In this document: piece by piece, positions 24,692 to 34,258 of the stretch
Layout: each line of letters starts with the position of its first letter
Numbering within the stretch: position 1 is the stretch's first letter
Source: Myroides pelagicus
GTDB lineage: Bacteria; Bacteroidota; Bacteroidia; Flavobacteriales; Flavobacteriaceae
DNA length: 64,000 bases
Assembly (NCBI RefSeq): GCF_009711055.1
Contig: NZ_WMJY01000007.1
Coordinates: 1 to 64,000 of the forward strand
Direction: 5' to 3'
Position numbers and translations under genes: made by a program
The notes under the pieces: model-generated
Databases searched by the model: none
The model's input: the letters and a program-made list of their open reading frames with translations, nothing else
Told to the model about the DNA's origin: nothing

Positions 24692-27600
24692 ATTAGGGGC
24701 AAATTTAAAACATTATACGTTATCAAAAAATTTAAAAAAATAGTTTTTCGCGTACTGCTGGCGCTTATTAGTCTATTGATTATTCTAGTGGCGACACTCT
24801 CTTTGCCGATTGTACAGAGTGGATTGGCAAGTATGGCTACTGATAAACTGAATGAGAAATTAGGTACTAAGTTTGACATAGAGCGCTTGTACATAGATTT
24901 TTTGGGAAGAATTACTATTAAGGGGTTATCGGTTCGCGATAATCACGACCATCCTTTTATTGTTATTGGTGATTTTAAAACGCGTATAGCTGATTTTAAT
25001 GCCCTCAAACAAGGTCATATCTTTGTTGGCGATACTACTATTGATGAATTGTATTTGAATATTCACAAGTACAAAGATGAGGAACTGTCAAATCTTGATG
25101 CCTTTATCGCTGTATTTGACAACGGTGAGCCAGGTGATGGAAAGTTTAGACTGAAATCTAGAAAGATATATTTGTCCAATGCTCACTTTATCGTGTCCGA
25201 TGACAATCATCCAGAACCAATTGCGGTTGATTTTAAAGACCTAAATGGTGAAGTAGATCAGTTTTTTATCAAGGGGCCTGAAATATATGGAAATATTAAG
25301 AAGGCTTCTTTTAAAGATCATTGGGGACTGAATGTAAAGCGACTTACTGGGGACTTCTCTCATACCAAGACTTCTATTGGAATGAAGGAGCTAGTATTGC
25401 AGACGGACCAATCCTTAATTGAAGGGGATTTATTATTTACTTTTCAGCAAGGTGATATGAAGTACTTTGTCGATAAAGTAGATTGGGACTTTAAGGTTAA
25501 GAATGCTTCTTTAAATACTTCGGATATCAATGTATTTGCACCTGTATTTGCGTCCAATAAGCACCTGTATTTTGCAGGTGATATGCGCGGGGTGATGAAT
25601 AACTTTCAATTGTCCAATGCGAATCTAACCGATGACAATAATTCTAGAGTTAATGGTCGTTTTGCCTTTAAGAACGTCTTTGATAAAGACAAGCCTTTCT
25701 GGATGAAAGCCAAGGTCGGTCGTCTGTACATTTCTAGAGCTAACTTGGTTGGTTTAATGCCTTCGGTATTGACTGATTTACTACCTCCTACCTTAGAGCG
25801 ATTCGGAATGTTTGATATCTCTGGTGATATCGAACAGATGAAGCGTATGCTTAAAGCAGATGTGACAGCTATTACGGGTTTGGGTAAGGCTAAAGCACAA
25901 CTCGATATTATTGATTTAGACAATCCAAATATAGCGGCCTATAAAGGAAATATAGTATTGGATCAGTTTGACTTGGGGACTTTTCTTGAAAGCAAGCAAT
26001 TTGGACTGACTTCTTTAGATGTCTATATCGATGGGAAAGGCTTTAATAAAGAGTCGATTAATACTTCTGTAAAAGGAGACGTGTTTTCGTTTTACTTTGC
26101 TGATTATAATTATACACGTATTGCTGTTGATGGCAAGTTAAAGCTACCTTTTTATAAAGGGCTTGTTAATGTGTCTGATCCTAATTTACAATTAGACTTT
26201 AATGGGAAAGTTGATATTAGTTCACAAGTGAAGAGTTATGATTTTGTGGCTGATATTGACTATGCGGATCTAAACGCTTTGAAGTTTGTCAATGATAGTA
26301 TTGCTAAATATAAGGGAAATTTCTCTTTCGCTGCCAAAGGGAATACCCTTGAAAATTTAGAAGGAGAGTTTAAAGTTAATTCTGCAACTTATCAAAATAG
26401 TAAAGATGATTATGTGTTTACTGCTTTTGCTCTGACTTCTACTTTTAATCAAGATGGAGAGCGCTCGATTAAGTTATCTTCTAAAGAGGCTTTAGATGGA
26501 TATGTAATAGGTGACTATCGTATAAGAGATTTAAAATCTTTATTCACTAATGCTTTGGGTAGTTTGTACACGAACTATAAACCATATAAAATTGAAGAGG
26601 GTCAATATCTTGACTTTGATATTACCATTAATAACCGATTGATCGAAGTTTTCTTTCCTCAATTAACCGTTAGTGAACGCACCCATATAGAAGGTGTGAT
26701 TAACAACGACAATAAAGAGTTTAAACTGCGCTTTGACTCTCCGGGTATATCTGTAGAAGATTTTAACTTCCACAACATTATGCTTTATGTCAATAATAAT
26801 AACCCGCTGTACAATACTTATGTATCTATAGATAGTGTGCGCAGTAATATGTATAAGATAGCTGATTTCAACTTGCTGAACTTAACGCATAACGATACCT
26901 TGTTTATACGCTCTGAGTTCAAAGGAGGAAGCGATAACTTAGATGAGTATAAACTCAATTTATATCACACGATTAATAAAGAGAATTTATCAGTAGTTGG
27001 TTTTAAAAAATCAGAGGTATTCTTCAAAAAGAACTTGTGGAATATTAATGAAGAGGAGGACAAGTCCAACAAAATTATTTTCAATAAGAAACTAACCGAC
27101 TTTACGATTGATTCGCTTGCGATGACACATGAGGGGCAACGTGTAGCTCTTAGAGGTGTTATGCGCGATTCGACCTATAAGCAATTGGATTTAGAATTTT
27201 CTAAGGTTGACTTGTCGAAAATTACTCCGGATATTGCAAACTTATCCTTTGAAGGAAAAATAGACGGTGATGTTCACTTCTCACAGGAAGGGGAGTTATT
27301 TCACCCTGAAGCGAATATTGTCATTGATTCATTGGGAATTAATACATATCCGTTGGGTAATATGGTTTTTAACGTGGATGGAAACCATCGTCTAGACAAT
27401 TTTAAAGTAAGCTCTTCTATCGTGAAAGAGGATAAAGAGTTGTTTTACCTCGATGGAGATATTGATCTGCTTAATAAGCAAACTCATTTTAATTTAGAAT
27501 CGGGTTTCAAAGATTTCGATCTGAAGCCTATTGAGCCTTTATTGAGCAGTGTAGCTAGTTCTCTTCGAGGAACAGCATCGGGAAAAATAAGTATACTGGG

Positions 27601-29206
27601 TACAGCCAAAAAGCCTGAGGTCAATGGGCGATTATACCTGAGTGAGTCAGGATTCTTGTCTAAGTTTACTGGTGTGGATTACAATTTTGAAGAGCACACT
27701 CCATTAGATATCACGGAGAATCAGTTCATTTTGCGTCAAGCAAGAATTATAGACGTGATACACAAGACGGAAGGGGTAGTAAACGGTAGTGTATCTCACA
27801 ATATGTTTAAAGATTGGGTATTAGACCTAAATCTATCTTCACCTAATTTGTTTGCCTTGAATACAAAGTATGCAGAGGGTAGTATTTATTATGGAACTGC
27901 TTTTATTAACGGATCTGCTAAGTTAACTGGGCCTGTGGAGATGTTAAACATTAAAATTAATGCTACCTCAAATAGAGGTACAACCATTAAAATTCCACTG
28001 AAAGAGGCTCAAGGAACTGGAGAGAATAACTATATTCATTTCTTGACTAAAAAAGAAAAGGAACTTCGTCTTAAAGGAAAAGAAGGAGACTTGTATAAAT
28101 ACAGAAATAGTGGTATCGAGTTAGACTTTGAATTTGTGCTGAATCCTGAAGCAGAGATTGAGATTATCCTTGATCGCGATTCTGGTCATGCCATGAAGGG
28201 AAGAGGAGCTGGATTTATCACAATGGAGATTAATACTCTAGGTAAATTCAATATGTGGGGAGATTTCCAAGCGTATGAAGGGGAGTATAATTTCCGCTAC
28301 GGTGGATTAATTGACAAGAAGTTTGTAGTAAAGAAATACGGAACTATTCGCTGGGATGGAGATCCGATGAATGCAATCTTGGATTTACAAGCGATTTATC
28401 AGACAGAGGCTAACCCTCGTGTGATTGTAGATAACTCGATTATTAATAGGAAAGTTCCTACGGAAGTGGCGATTATTCTAAATGGTAGTTTGAGTAATCC
28501 GGAGGTTGACTTTGGTATCAACTTCCCTACGGTGAGTTCGGTGGTGCGTTCAGAGCTCGACTATAAGCTGAATGATAGAGATACGCGTGAGCGTCAAGCA
28601 ATGGCTTTATTGGCTACAGGTGCTTTCTTCTCTTCGGACAATTCTTCTTCTTCTCTAGCGGGAAGTTTGTTTGAACGAGCAAGTAGTATTTTTGATGATA
28701 TCTTTTCGGATGAAGATGATAAGTTTAAGGTGGGGTTAAACTATGCCCAAGGAGAACGTAACCCTTATACGCAAACAGAGGGACGTCTAGGAGTGACCTT
28801 CTCTACAAAAGTGAATGATCGCATCTCAGTAAACGGTAAACTTGGAGTGCCTGTAGGTGGAGAAGAACAGTCCGTTATCGTTGGGGATATTGAGATGTTA
28901 CTTCGATTAAACGAAGATGGAACCTTGAACGCGCGTTTTTTCAATAGAGAAAATGATATAAACTATCTCGGAGAGGGGATTGGATACACCCAAGGTGTCG
29001 GATTGACGTATGAAGTAGATTTCGATACTTTTAAGGAATTAATTGCCAAAGTGCTTGGTCAAGCTGATAAACGTGCTAAACAAAAGGCTAAAAGTGATGA
29101 AAATGATACTAATCGTTCAGAAGAGCTTCCAGACTCTGACTTTAACAGAGATTTTATTCGCTTTTATGAACAGCGAAACCGATCGAAGTCTAAATCAATA
29201 CAATAG
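24692..29206 (+). CDS. tamB: TamB-like translocation/assembly module protein
   Basis: This is a roughly 1,480-1,505-residue AsmA/DUF490-type protein: an N-terminal signal anchor, a very long beta-rich groove, and the C-terminal DUF490 domain (about the last 380 residues, including VDFGINFPTVSSVV and ALLATGAFFSS). It spans the periplasm for outer-membrane protein assembly or lipid transport. Start uncertain: the first usual start codon is TTG at 24776, which would cut the membrane anchor. The frame is open back to 24692 and encodes IKKFKKIVFRVLLALISLLI upstream of it, so translation probably begins earlier at a non-AUG codon. The downstream terminator separates it from pfkA. Confidence 0.88.
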   Translation: MRGKFKTLYVIKKFKKIVFRVLLALISLLIILVATLSLPIVQSGLASMATDKLNEKLGTKFDIERLYIDFLGRITIKGLSVRDNHDHPFIVIGDFKTRIADFNALKQGHIFVGDTTIDELYLNIHKYKDEELSNLDAFIAVFDNGEPGDGKFRLKSRKIYLSNAHFIVSDDNHPEPIAVDFKDLNGEVDQFFIKGPEIYGNIKKASFKDHWGLNVKRLTGDFSHTKTSIGMKELVLQTDQSLIEGDLLFTFQQGDMKYFVDKVDWDFKVKNASLNTSDINVFAPVFASNKHLYFAGDMRGVMNNFQLSNANLTDDNNSRVNGRFAFKNVFDKDKPFWMKAKVGRLYISRANLVGLMPSVLTDLLPPTLERFGMFDISGDIEQMKRMLKADVTAITGLGKAKAQLDIIDLDNPNIAAYKGNIVLDQFDLGTFLESKQFGLTSLDVYIDGKGFNKESINTSVKGDVFSFYFADYNYTRIAVDGKLKLPFYKGLVNVSDPNLQLDFNGKVDISSQVKSYDFVADIDYADLNALKFVNDSIAKYKGNFSFAAKGNTLENLEGEFKVNSATYQNSKDDYVFTAFALTSTFNQDGERSIKLSSKEALDGYVIGDYRIRDLKSLFTNALGSLYTNYKPYKIEEGQYLDFDITINNRLIEVFFPQLTVSERTHIEGVINNDNKEFKLRFDSPGISVEDFNFHNIMLYVNNNNPLYNTYVSIDSVRSNMYKIADFNLLNLTHNDTLFIRSEFKGGSDNLDEYKLNLYHTINKENLSVVGFKKSEVFFKKNLWNINEEEDKSNKIIFNKKLTDFTIDSLAMTHEGQRVALRGVMRDSTYKQLDLEFSKVDLSKITPDIANLSFEGKIDGDVHFSQEGELFHPEANIVIDSLGINTYPLGNMVFNVDGNHRLDNFKVSSSIVKEDKELFYLDGDIDLLNKQTHFNLESGFKDFDLKPIEPLLSSVASSLRGTASGKISILGTAKKPEVNGRLYLSESGFLSKFTGVDYNFEEHTPLDITENQFILRQARIIDVIHKTEGVVNGSVSHNMFKDWVLDLNLSSPNLFALNTKYAEGSIYYGTAFINGSAKLTGPVEMLNIKINATSNRGTTIKIPLKEAQGTGENNYIHFLTKKEKELRLKGKEGDLYKYRNSGIELDFEFVLNPEAEIEIILDRDSGHAMKGRGAGFITMEINTLGKFNMWGDFQAYEGEYNFRYGGLIDKKFVVKKYGTIRWDGDPMNAILDLQAIYQTEANPRVIVDNSIINRKVPTEVAIILNGSLSNPEVDFGINFPTVSSVVRSELDYKLNDRDTRERQAMALLATGAFFSSDNSSSSLAGSLFERASSIFDDIFSDEDDKFKVGLNYAQGERNPYTQTEGRLGVTFSTKVNDRISVNGKLGVPVGGEEQSVIVGDIEMLLRLNEDGTLNARFFNRENDINYLGEGIGYTQGVGLTYEVDFDTFKELIAKVLGQADKRAKQKAKSDENDTNRSEELPDSDFNRDFIRFYEQRNRSKSKSIQ

Positions 29207-29231
29207 ATAATATTTTGCGAATATTTGTATA

Positions 29232-29256
29232 AAAAGTCCCTATTTGGGGACTTTTG
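29232..29256 (+). terminator. intrinsic terminator of tamB
   Basis: AAAAGTCCC (29232-29240) pairs with GGGACTTTT (29247-29255). Confidence 0.75.
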
Positions 29257-29260
29257 TCCT

Positions 29261-29290
29261 TTGCTAGGTTTTAATTTATTGCTAAATTTA
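29261..29290 (+). promoter_or_regulatory. promoter of glycolytic operon
   Basis: TTG at 29261-29263 and TAAATTTA at 29283-29290 (one mismatch to TAnnTTTG) are separated by 19 bp, just upstream of pfkA. Confidence 0.5.
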
Positions 29291-29307
29291 CTCAAAATGT
29301 TAATCAA

Positions 29308-30294
29308 ATGGGTAAAGCAATAAAGAGAATAGGTGTCCTAACTTCAGGAGGTGATGCACCGGGAATGAATGCAGCAATCAGAGCGATTGTTCGTACATGT
29401 TCATATCACGAGATTGAGTGTATGGGAATCTTCAGAGGATTTCAAGGGTTGTTAGATGGAGATTTTGAAGTACTAGGGCCTAGAGATGTAAACTATATCA
29501 TCAATAAAGGTGGAACAATATTAAAGACTGCCAGATGTAAAGACTTTCGCAATCCTGAGGGAAGAAAGTTAGCTTATAATAACTTAAAGAGTGCTGAGAT
29601 CGATGCGCTAATTGTAATCGGTGGAGATGGAAGCTTCACAGGAGCAATGGTGCTAAGCAAAGAGTTTGATATCCCTGTAATGGGAATCCCTGGTACAATA
29701 GATAACGATATTCACGGAACTAGTCATACCATTGGCTTTGATACTGCGTTAAACACAGTGGTAGATGCAGTGGATAAGATTAGAGATACTGCGAGCTCGC
29801 ATAAGCGTTTATTCTTTGTAGAAGTAATGGGGCGTGATGCGGGACATATAGCTTTAAACGCAGGTATTGGAGCAGGTGCTGAAGAAATTCTTATACCAGA
29901 AGAAAACATGGGACTAGAACGTCTGTTAGACTCACTTAAAAAGAGTAAAAAGTCAGGGAAGTCTTCGAGTATTGTATTAGTAGCTGAAGGCGAACGTATA
30001 GGAAAGAATGTTTTTGAACTAGGTGAATACGTAGAAGAGAATCTTCCAGAATACGAGGTACGCGTCTCTGTACTTGGGCATATGCAACGTGGAGGAGCAC
30101 CTTCTTGCTTTGACCGTGTTTTGGCGAGCCGATTAAGTGTGAAGGCTGTAGAATCACTATTAGAAGGTAAGAGCAACTTTATGGTTGGTTTGCTGAATGA
30201 TCAAGTAGCTCTGACTCCATTAGAACAAGCTGTAAAAGGGCATTCGCCAATCGATAAAGAACTACTTAGAGTATCTGATATAATCACAATATAG
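29308..30294 (+). CDS. pfkA: ATP-dependent 6-phosphofructokinase
   Basis: This 328-residue PfkA has [17 protein letters not shown] (ATP binding), [10 protein letters not shown] with the catalytic Asp, [10 protein letters not shown], and the late [15 protein letters not shown] effector region. It phosphorylates fructose-6-phosphate. It leads a four-gene glycolytic operon with gap, an N-acetylglucosamine-kinase-like gene and mgsA. Confidence 0.97.
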   Translation: MGKAIKRIGVLTSGGDAPGMNAAIRAIVRTCSYHEIECMGIFRGFQGLLDGDFEVLGPRDVNYIINKGGTILKTARCKDFRNPEGRKLAYNNLKSAEIDALIVIGGDGSFTGAMVLSKEFDIPVMGIPGTIDNDIHGTSHTIGFDTALNTVVDAVDKIRDTASSHKRLFFVEVMGRDAGHIALNAGIGAGAEEILIPEENMGLERLLDSLKKSKKSGKSSSIVLVAEGERIGKNVFELGEYVEENLPEYEVRVSVLGHMQRGGAPSCFDRVLASRLSVKAVESLLEGKSNFMVGLLNDQVALTPLEQAVKGHSPIDKELLRVSDIITI

Positions 30295-30320
30295 AATTTA
30301 ACAATAAAAAAAAGATAAAG

Positions 30321-31322
30321 ATGAAAACAAGAATAGGGATTAACGGTTTCGGACGTATTGGTCGCTTGATGCTTAGAGAAGCAGTAAAAAGCAATGACGT
30401 TGAAGTAGTAGCTGTAAATGACTTAATGCAGGTAGAGCACTTAGCTTACTTGATAAAGTATGACTCAGTACACGGACGTTTTGACGGAACAGTAGAAGTG
30501 AAAGATGGACATTTGGTAGTCAATGGAAAAACTATCCGCGTAACCGCTGAGAAGGATCCATCACTGTTGAAATGGGATGAAGTAAAAGTTGACGTAGTAG
30601 CTGACTGCACAGGTATTTTCAAAGATTTGAAAGGGGCACAAAAACACATTGATGCAGGTGCTAAAAAAGTATTAATCTCGGCGCCATCGCCAGATGCACC
30701 TATGTTTGTTATGGGTGTGAATGAAAAAGAGTTAAAATCTACTGATACTATTATTTCAAATGCGTCTTGTACTACAAACTGTTTGGCGCCATTGGCTAAA
30801 GTATTAAATGACAATTTCGGTATCGCAGAAGGATTAATGACAACGATTCACGCCACTACAGCAACTCAGTTTACTGTTGATGGTCCTTCTAAAAAAGACT
30901 TTAGAGGAGGGCGTTCTGCTTTAGTGAATATGATTCCTGCTTCTACAGGGGCTGCTAAGGCAGTAGGGAAAGTTATCCCTGCTTTAAATGGTAAATTAAC
31001 TGGTATGTCTATGCGCGTACCTACTGCAGATGTATCAGCAGTGGATTTAACGGTGAAATTAGCCAAAGAAACTACATACGAGCAGGTAATGGCTGTACTT
31101 AAAAAAGCAAGTGAAAATGAGCTTAAAGGGGTGATGGCTTACGTTGAAGATGACGTAGTATCTCAAGATTTCGTATCTGATACGCATACTTGTATCGTTG
31201 ATTCTAAAGCAGGTATTGCATTAAACAGCACATTTTATAAATTTGTAGCGTGGTATGACAATGAGTATGGTTATTCTGCTAAGATGGTAGAGATGGCCGC
31301 ACTTATGAATAGTTTAAAATAA
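30321..31322 (+). CDS. gap: glyceraldehyde-3-phosphate dehydrogenase, type I
   Basis: This 333-residue enzyme has the NAD-binding opening [15 protein letters not shown] and active site [17 protein letters not shown] with the catalytic Cys. [15 protein letters not shown] closes the fold. It oxidises glyceraldehyde-3-phosphate. It lies 26 bp after pfkA. Confidence 0.97.
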   Translation: MKTRIGINGFGRIGRLMLREAVKSNDVEVVAVNDLMQVEHLAYLIKYDSVHGRFDGTVEVKDGHLVVNGKTIRVTAEKDPSLLKWDEVKVDVVADCTGIFKDLKGAQKHIDAGAKKVLISAPSPDAPMFVMGVNEKELKSTDTIISNASCTTNCLAPLAKVLNDNFGIAEGLMTTIHATTATQFTVDGPSKKDFRGGRSALVNMIPASTGAAKAVGKVIPALNGKLTGMSMRVPTADVSAVDLTVKLAKETTYEQVMAVLKKASENELKGVMAYVEDDVVSQDFVSDTHTCIVDSKAGIALNSTFYKFVAWYDNEYGYSAKMVEMAALMNSLK

Positions 31323-31331
31323 ATTTATTGA

Positions 31332-32177
31332 ATGAAGATTATAGTCGATAGTGGTTCTACTAAGGCTGATTGGATCTTCTTTGATCAAAAAAATAACTTA
31401 ATAACTTCGGTGACTAGCCTTGGACTAAATCCCGAAGTTATTACCCTAGAAGAGTTCTTTACCCGCGTTGATACGATTCCTGATATTAGGAAGAATAAAG
31501 ACCAGGTTAGAGAACTCTATTTTTATGGATCAGGATGTGGATCAGATAGAACCCAAAGTATAGTTAGACGCTTTTTTGAAACGTATTTTTCCAAATGTAC
31601 TGCCATTCACGTACACGAGGATACTTACGCTGCTATTTATGCAACAGTAGCTAGAGGAGATAGAGGAATCGTGTGTATCAATGGTACCGGATCGAATGTT
31701 ACCTATTTTGACGGGGAGAAGATGCATCAACGCATTCAATCGTTGGGGTATATGGCAATGGACGATTGTAGTGGTAGTGCTTTTGGGCGTTTGCTGCTCA
31801 AGAGTTTTTTCTTGAAGATCTTACCTGTGGATTTGGCAATTGCCTTTTCGGCTAAGTACGATATTGATGCAGATGTGGTGAAGTACAACTTCTACAAAAA
31901 GGAAAACCCCAATGCCTATATGGCATCGTTTTTACCTTTTTTAATTGAGCATAAAGACCATCCATTTTTTCAAAAGCTGATCAGAGAGCAAGTACAGTTC
32001 TTCGTGGATCACTATATTAAAAACAATCCAGAATATATGGATTGTCCTGTGCACTTTGTCGGATCTGTAGCTTATTTTTTACAAGATGAGTTTAAGGAGA
32101 TTCTCGATAAAGAAAACATTACAGTCGGGAGAATTATTCAAAAACCACTAGACGGATTAATCGAATATCACAAATAA
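31332..32177 (+). CDS. BadF/BadG-type ATPase, N-acetylglucosamine kinase-like
   Basis: This 281-residue ASKHA-fold protein has the phosphate-1 loop IVDSGSTKADWIFF at the start and a second loop IVCINGTGSNVTYFDG. It matches the short Bacteroidota NagK/BcrAD-like kinases that phosphorylate free GlcNAc or related sugars. Position between gap and mgsA, 9 bp from gap, ties it to sugar catabolism. Substrate not proven. Confidence 0.85.
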   Translation: MKIIVDSGSTKADWIFFDQKNNLITSVTSLGLNPEVITLEEFFTRVDTIPDIRKNKDQVRELYFYGSGCGSDRTQSIVRRFFETYFSKCTAIHVHEDTYAAIYATVARGDRGIVCINGTGSNVTYFDGEKMHQRIQSLGYMAMDDCSGSAFGRLLLKSFFLKILPVDLAIAFSAKYDIDADVVKYNFYKKENPNAYMASFLPFLIEHKDHPFFQKLIREQVQFFVDHYIKNNPEYMDCPVHFVGSVAYFLQDEFKEILDKENITVGRIIQKPLDGLIEYHK

Positions 32178-32184
32178 TAATCGT

Positions 32185-32565
32185 ATGGAAATAGCAATAG
32201 TAGCACACGATGCTAAGAAAACGGATATGCTGGATTTTATCAAGCACAATCGAGAAGTACTAATGCGTGAAGATGTCAATCTAATCGCTACAGGTACGAC
32301 AGGAAGTATGGCAGAAGACGCAGGATTTACTGTTCGACGCATGTTGTCAGGGCCTCTGGGAGGCGATGCGCAAATCGCTGCACGCGTAGGAGAAGGCAAA
32401 ACGGGTATGGTGCTATTCTTCAAAGATCCATTAGGGAAACACCCTCACGAACCAGATATCAATATGCTGTTGCGTATCTGTGATGTACACAATGTGCCAC
32501 TGGCTACTAATGAAGCGACCGCTCAGATGTTAATCGACGCATTTAAACACCGCAAAGAAATCTAA
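32185..32565 (+). CDS. mgsA: methylglyoxal synthase
   Basis: This 126-residue enzyme converts dihydroxyacetone phosphate to methylglyoxal and phosphate. Family blocks are IAIVAHDAKKTDML, TGTTGSMAEDAG (phosphate loop), MLSGPLGGDAQIAARV with its catalytic Asp, and FKDPLGKHPHEPDINML. It closes the operon pfkA-gap-nagK-like-mgsA, coupling the phosphate-releasing bypass to lower glycolysis. Confidence 0.96.
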   Translation: MEIAIVAHDAKKTDMLDFIKHNREVLMREDVNLIATGTTGSMAEDAGFTVRRMLSGPLGGDAQIAARVGEGKTGMVLFFKDPLGKHPHEPDINMLLRICDVHNVPLATNEATAQMLIDAFKHRKEI

Positions 32566-32590
32566 TCTCTATTGATTTTATAAACAAAAA

Positions 32591-32622
32591 GACCACCTAT
32601 TCTCGATAGGTGGTCTTTTTGT
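32591..32622. terminator. intrinsic terminator of glycolytic operon
   Basis: GACCACCTAT (32591-32600) pairs with ATAGGTGGTC (32606-32615), with A-run before and T-run after. Confidence 0.92.
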
Positions 32623-32652
32623 TTTTTACTTACCTGGGGAGATACGTGCAGA

Positions 32653-32718
32653 ATACGTGCAGTTTCCTTGAGGTATTCTTCCCAAGGAATACCTTCTGGG
32701 TAGGAAAAGTGCACGTAT
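32653..32718. repeat. nested inverted repeats
   Basis: ATACGTGCAGTTTCC (32653-32667) pairs imperfectly with 32703-32718. Inside, AGGTATTC/GAATACCT (32671-32694) competes with TTCCTTG/CAAGGAA (from 32664). ATACGTGCAG is also directly repeated at 32643. The remaining sequence to the next gene shows nothing else. Confidence 0.45.
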
Positions 32719-32999
32719 ACTGCACTCATTGGTAAGGATTGGTATCAAATAGGCAACAAATCTAAAGACGGAAATATGCTGGTGAAGTAAGAGCGTCTAA
32801 ATGGTAGATGTCAGGAGGTGTGATCTCAGTAAGTTGAAAGTAAAATCTTTCACTCAAACAAATGTGCACTTGACGAATTATTGTGTAAAGAGAGTTAATA
32901 AACTTCCTAGTTTTGTTGGCTTTATTGGATAGGTGTGTCGAGTTTTTGTATTTGATTGGTTTATCCAACTGAAAGTAACTTTAACGAATGATTTTAAAA

Positions 33000-34208
33000 A
33001 TGAGAAAAAAACTACTTCTACTATTGTCTATTTTGTCTTTTTACGCTTTTCAAGAGAGACAAGTTTCTAAAGATGATGTGGTCATACTTAATGGAATATG
33101 TGTAGAAAGAGAGAATAAAAAACCTTTTACGGGAGTATTGAAGCTTACTACATCTACTAAAAAAGAGGGTTTGTACCTCCGTTTTATAGAGGGTATTAAT
33201 CACGGGGTAAATTACTGGTATTTTAATAGTGGAGAACTAAAGGTTGCGTGTGAAATTGATAGAGGAAAGCGCCATGGCTCTTATCGTGAGTACTATATAA
33301 CAGGACAGGTGAAAAAGGAGCATAACTTTGTGGAAAATGTACGTGAAGGCATATATAAGGAGTATTATGCAAATGGTGAATTGAAGCTAGAGCGCAATTA
33401 TGAGAAAGGAAAGTTGGAAGGAGTAAGCAAAGGCTATTATGAAAATGGAGATCTGAGATTTACTGTGTTATTTAAAAAAGATAAGCTCAATGGCGTATAT
33501 GCTGCGTACTATCAAGGAGGGGGTTTAGAGTTAGAGCAGATGTATAATGACGGAGTACAACAGGGATTTTACAAAGAATATTATCCAAACGGAGCCCTAA
33601 AGTCAAGTGTAATGATCAAGGATAACTTAGCTCATGGAGAGGCAAATAAATATACAGAAAAAGGTCAGTTAGTATTAGTTCAGTACTATAAAGACGGTCA
33701 ATTAGACGGTCAGTATACAGAATATTACGACAATGGTCAATTAGGGGTTCAGCAGTTGTATAGAAAAGGTTTGTTAGATGGCTTAGCTAAGTACTATGAT
33801 ACTGATGGGAATTTAATAGAAGAAAAAAACTATCGAAAAGGGGAGCTTGAGGGTATGTATAAAAAATATACTTCTACAGGAATTTTACTTTTGACCATTG
33901 ACTATAAAAATGGAATGAAAGACGGTGTGTATAAAGTGTATAGTCATGGCGTTCAAGTTGCCTTTGAACAGAGGTATAAAAAGGATAAACTTCATGGTGA
34001 TTATATAGAGTACTACGACAACGCAAAAGTAAGCCTTGTAGTACCTTATAACAAAGGTATAGTTGAAGGAGAAGTGAGGAGTTATTCTGAATCTGGAGAA
34101 CTCGTTTATAAAGAGAATTATGACCATGGTTTTTTTGATGAAAAACTAAGAAAGAGAATTGAGGATATTCAGTTAAAAATAGATAAACATACCAAAGAAA
34201 CTAAATAG
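33000..34208 (+). CDS. MORN_2 / YwqK-like repeat protein
   Basis: The start at 33000 is chosen because it opens a signal-peptide-like segment (MRKKLLLLLSILSFYAF); an ATG 12 bases upstream is in frame. The body is about 13 tandem repeats of roughly 23 residues with the pattern G-x-Y-x-x-Y-Y-x-N-G-x-L-K-x-E-x-x-Y-x-x-G-K-x-x-G, the MORN-variant repeat found in YwqK proteins. These make extended beta-hairpin ribbons. YwqK-type proteins are annotated as antitoxins in some systems, but an exported form like this is probably an envelope protein of unknown role. Confidence 0.8.
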   Translation: MRKKLLLLLSILSFYAFQERQVSKDDVVILNGICVERENKKPFTGVLKLTTSTKKEGLYLRFIEGINHGVNYWYFNSGELKVACEIDRGKRHGSYREYYITGQVKKEHNFVENVREGIYKEYYANGELKLERNYEKGKLEGVSKGYYENGDLRFTVLFKKDKLNGVYAAYYQGGGLELEQMYNDGVQQGFYKEYYPNGALKSSVMIKDNLAHGEANKYTEKGQLVLVQYYKDGQLDGQYTEYYDNGQLGVQQLYRKGLLDGLAKYYDTDGNLIEEKNYRKGELEGMYKKYTSTGILLLTIDYKNGMKDGVYKVYSHGVQVAFEQRYKKDKLHGDYIEYYDNAKVSLVVPYNKGIVEGEVRSYSESGELVYKENYDHGFFDEKLRKRIEDIQLKIDKHTKETK

Positions 34209-34258
34209 TAAGCAGGTAAATTATTTTTAAATCTGTTATCTTTATGAGTTATTAATTA

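Larger units (their letters stand above)
32562..32729 (-). pseudogene. possible gene remnant overlapping mgsA terminator
   Basis: On the minus strand an ATG at 32729 opens a 55-codon frame whose first 32 residues read like real protein (YPEGIPWEEYLKETARILHV). It then runs through the mgsA terminator. Just upstream, in another frame (32762-32968), lies a second coding-like stretch (TEITPPDIYHLDALTSPAYF). Together they look like pieces of one broken gene. No family recognised. Confidence 0.3.

Noticed and set aside
29724..30176. Long minus-strand frames within pfkA, gap and others
   Set aside because: Antisense shadows of strongly conserved genes, with serine/proline-rich composition and no recognisable domains.
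32653..32718. Inverted repeats as an insertion-sequence end
   Set aside because: No transposase, no matching second terminus and no target duplication are visible, so it is listed only as a repeat.
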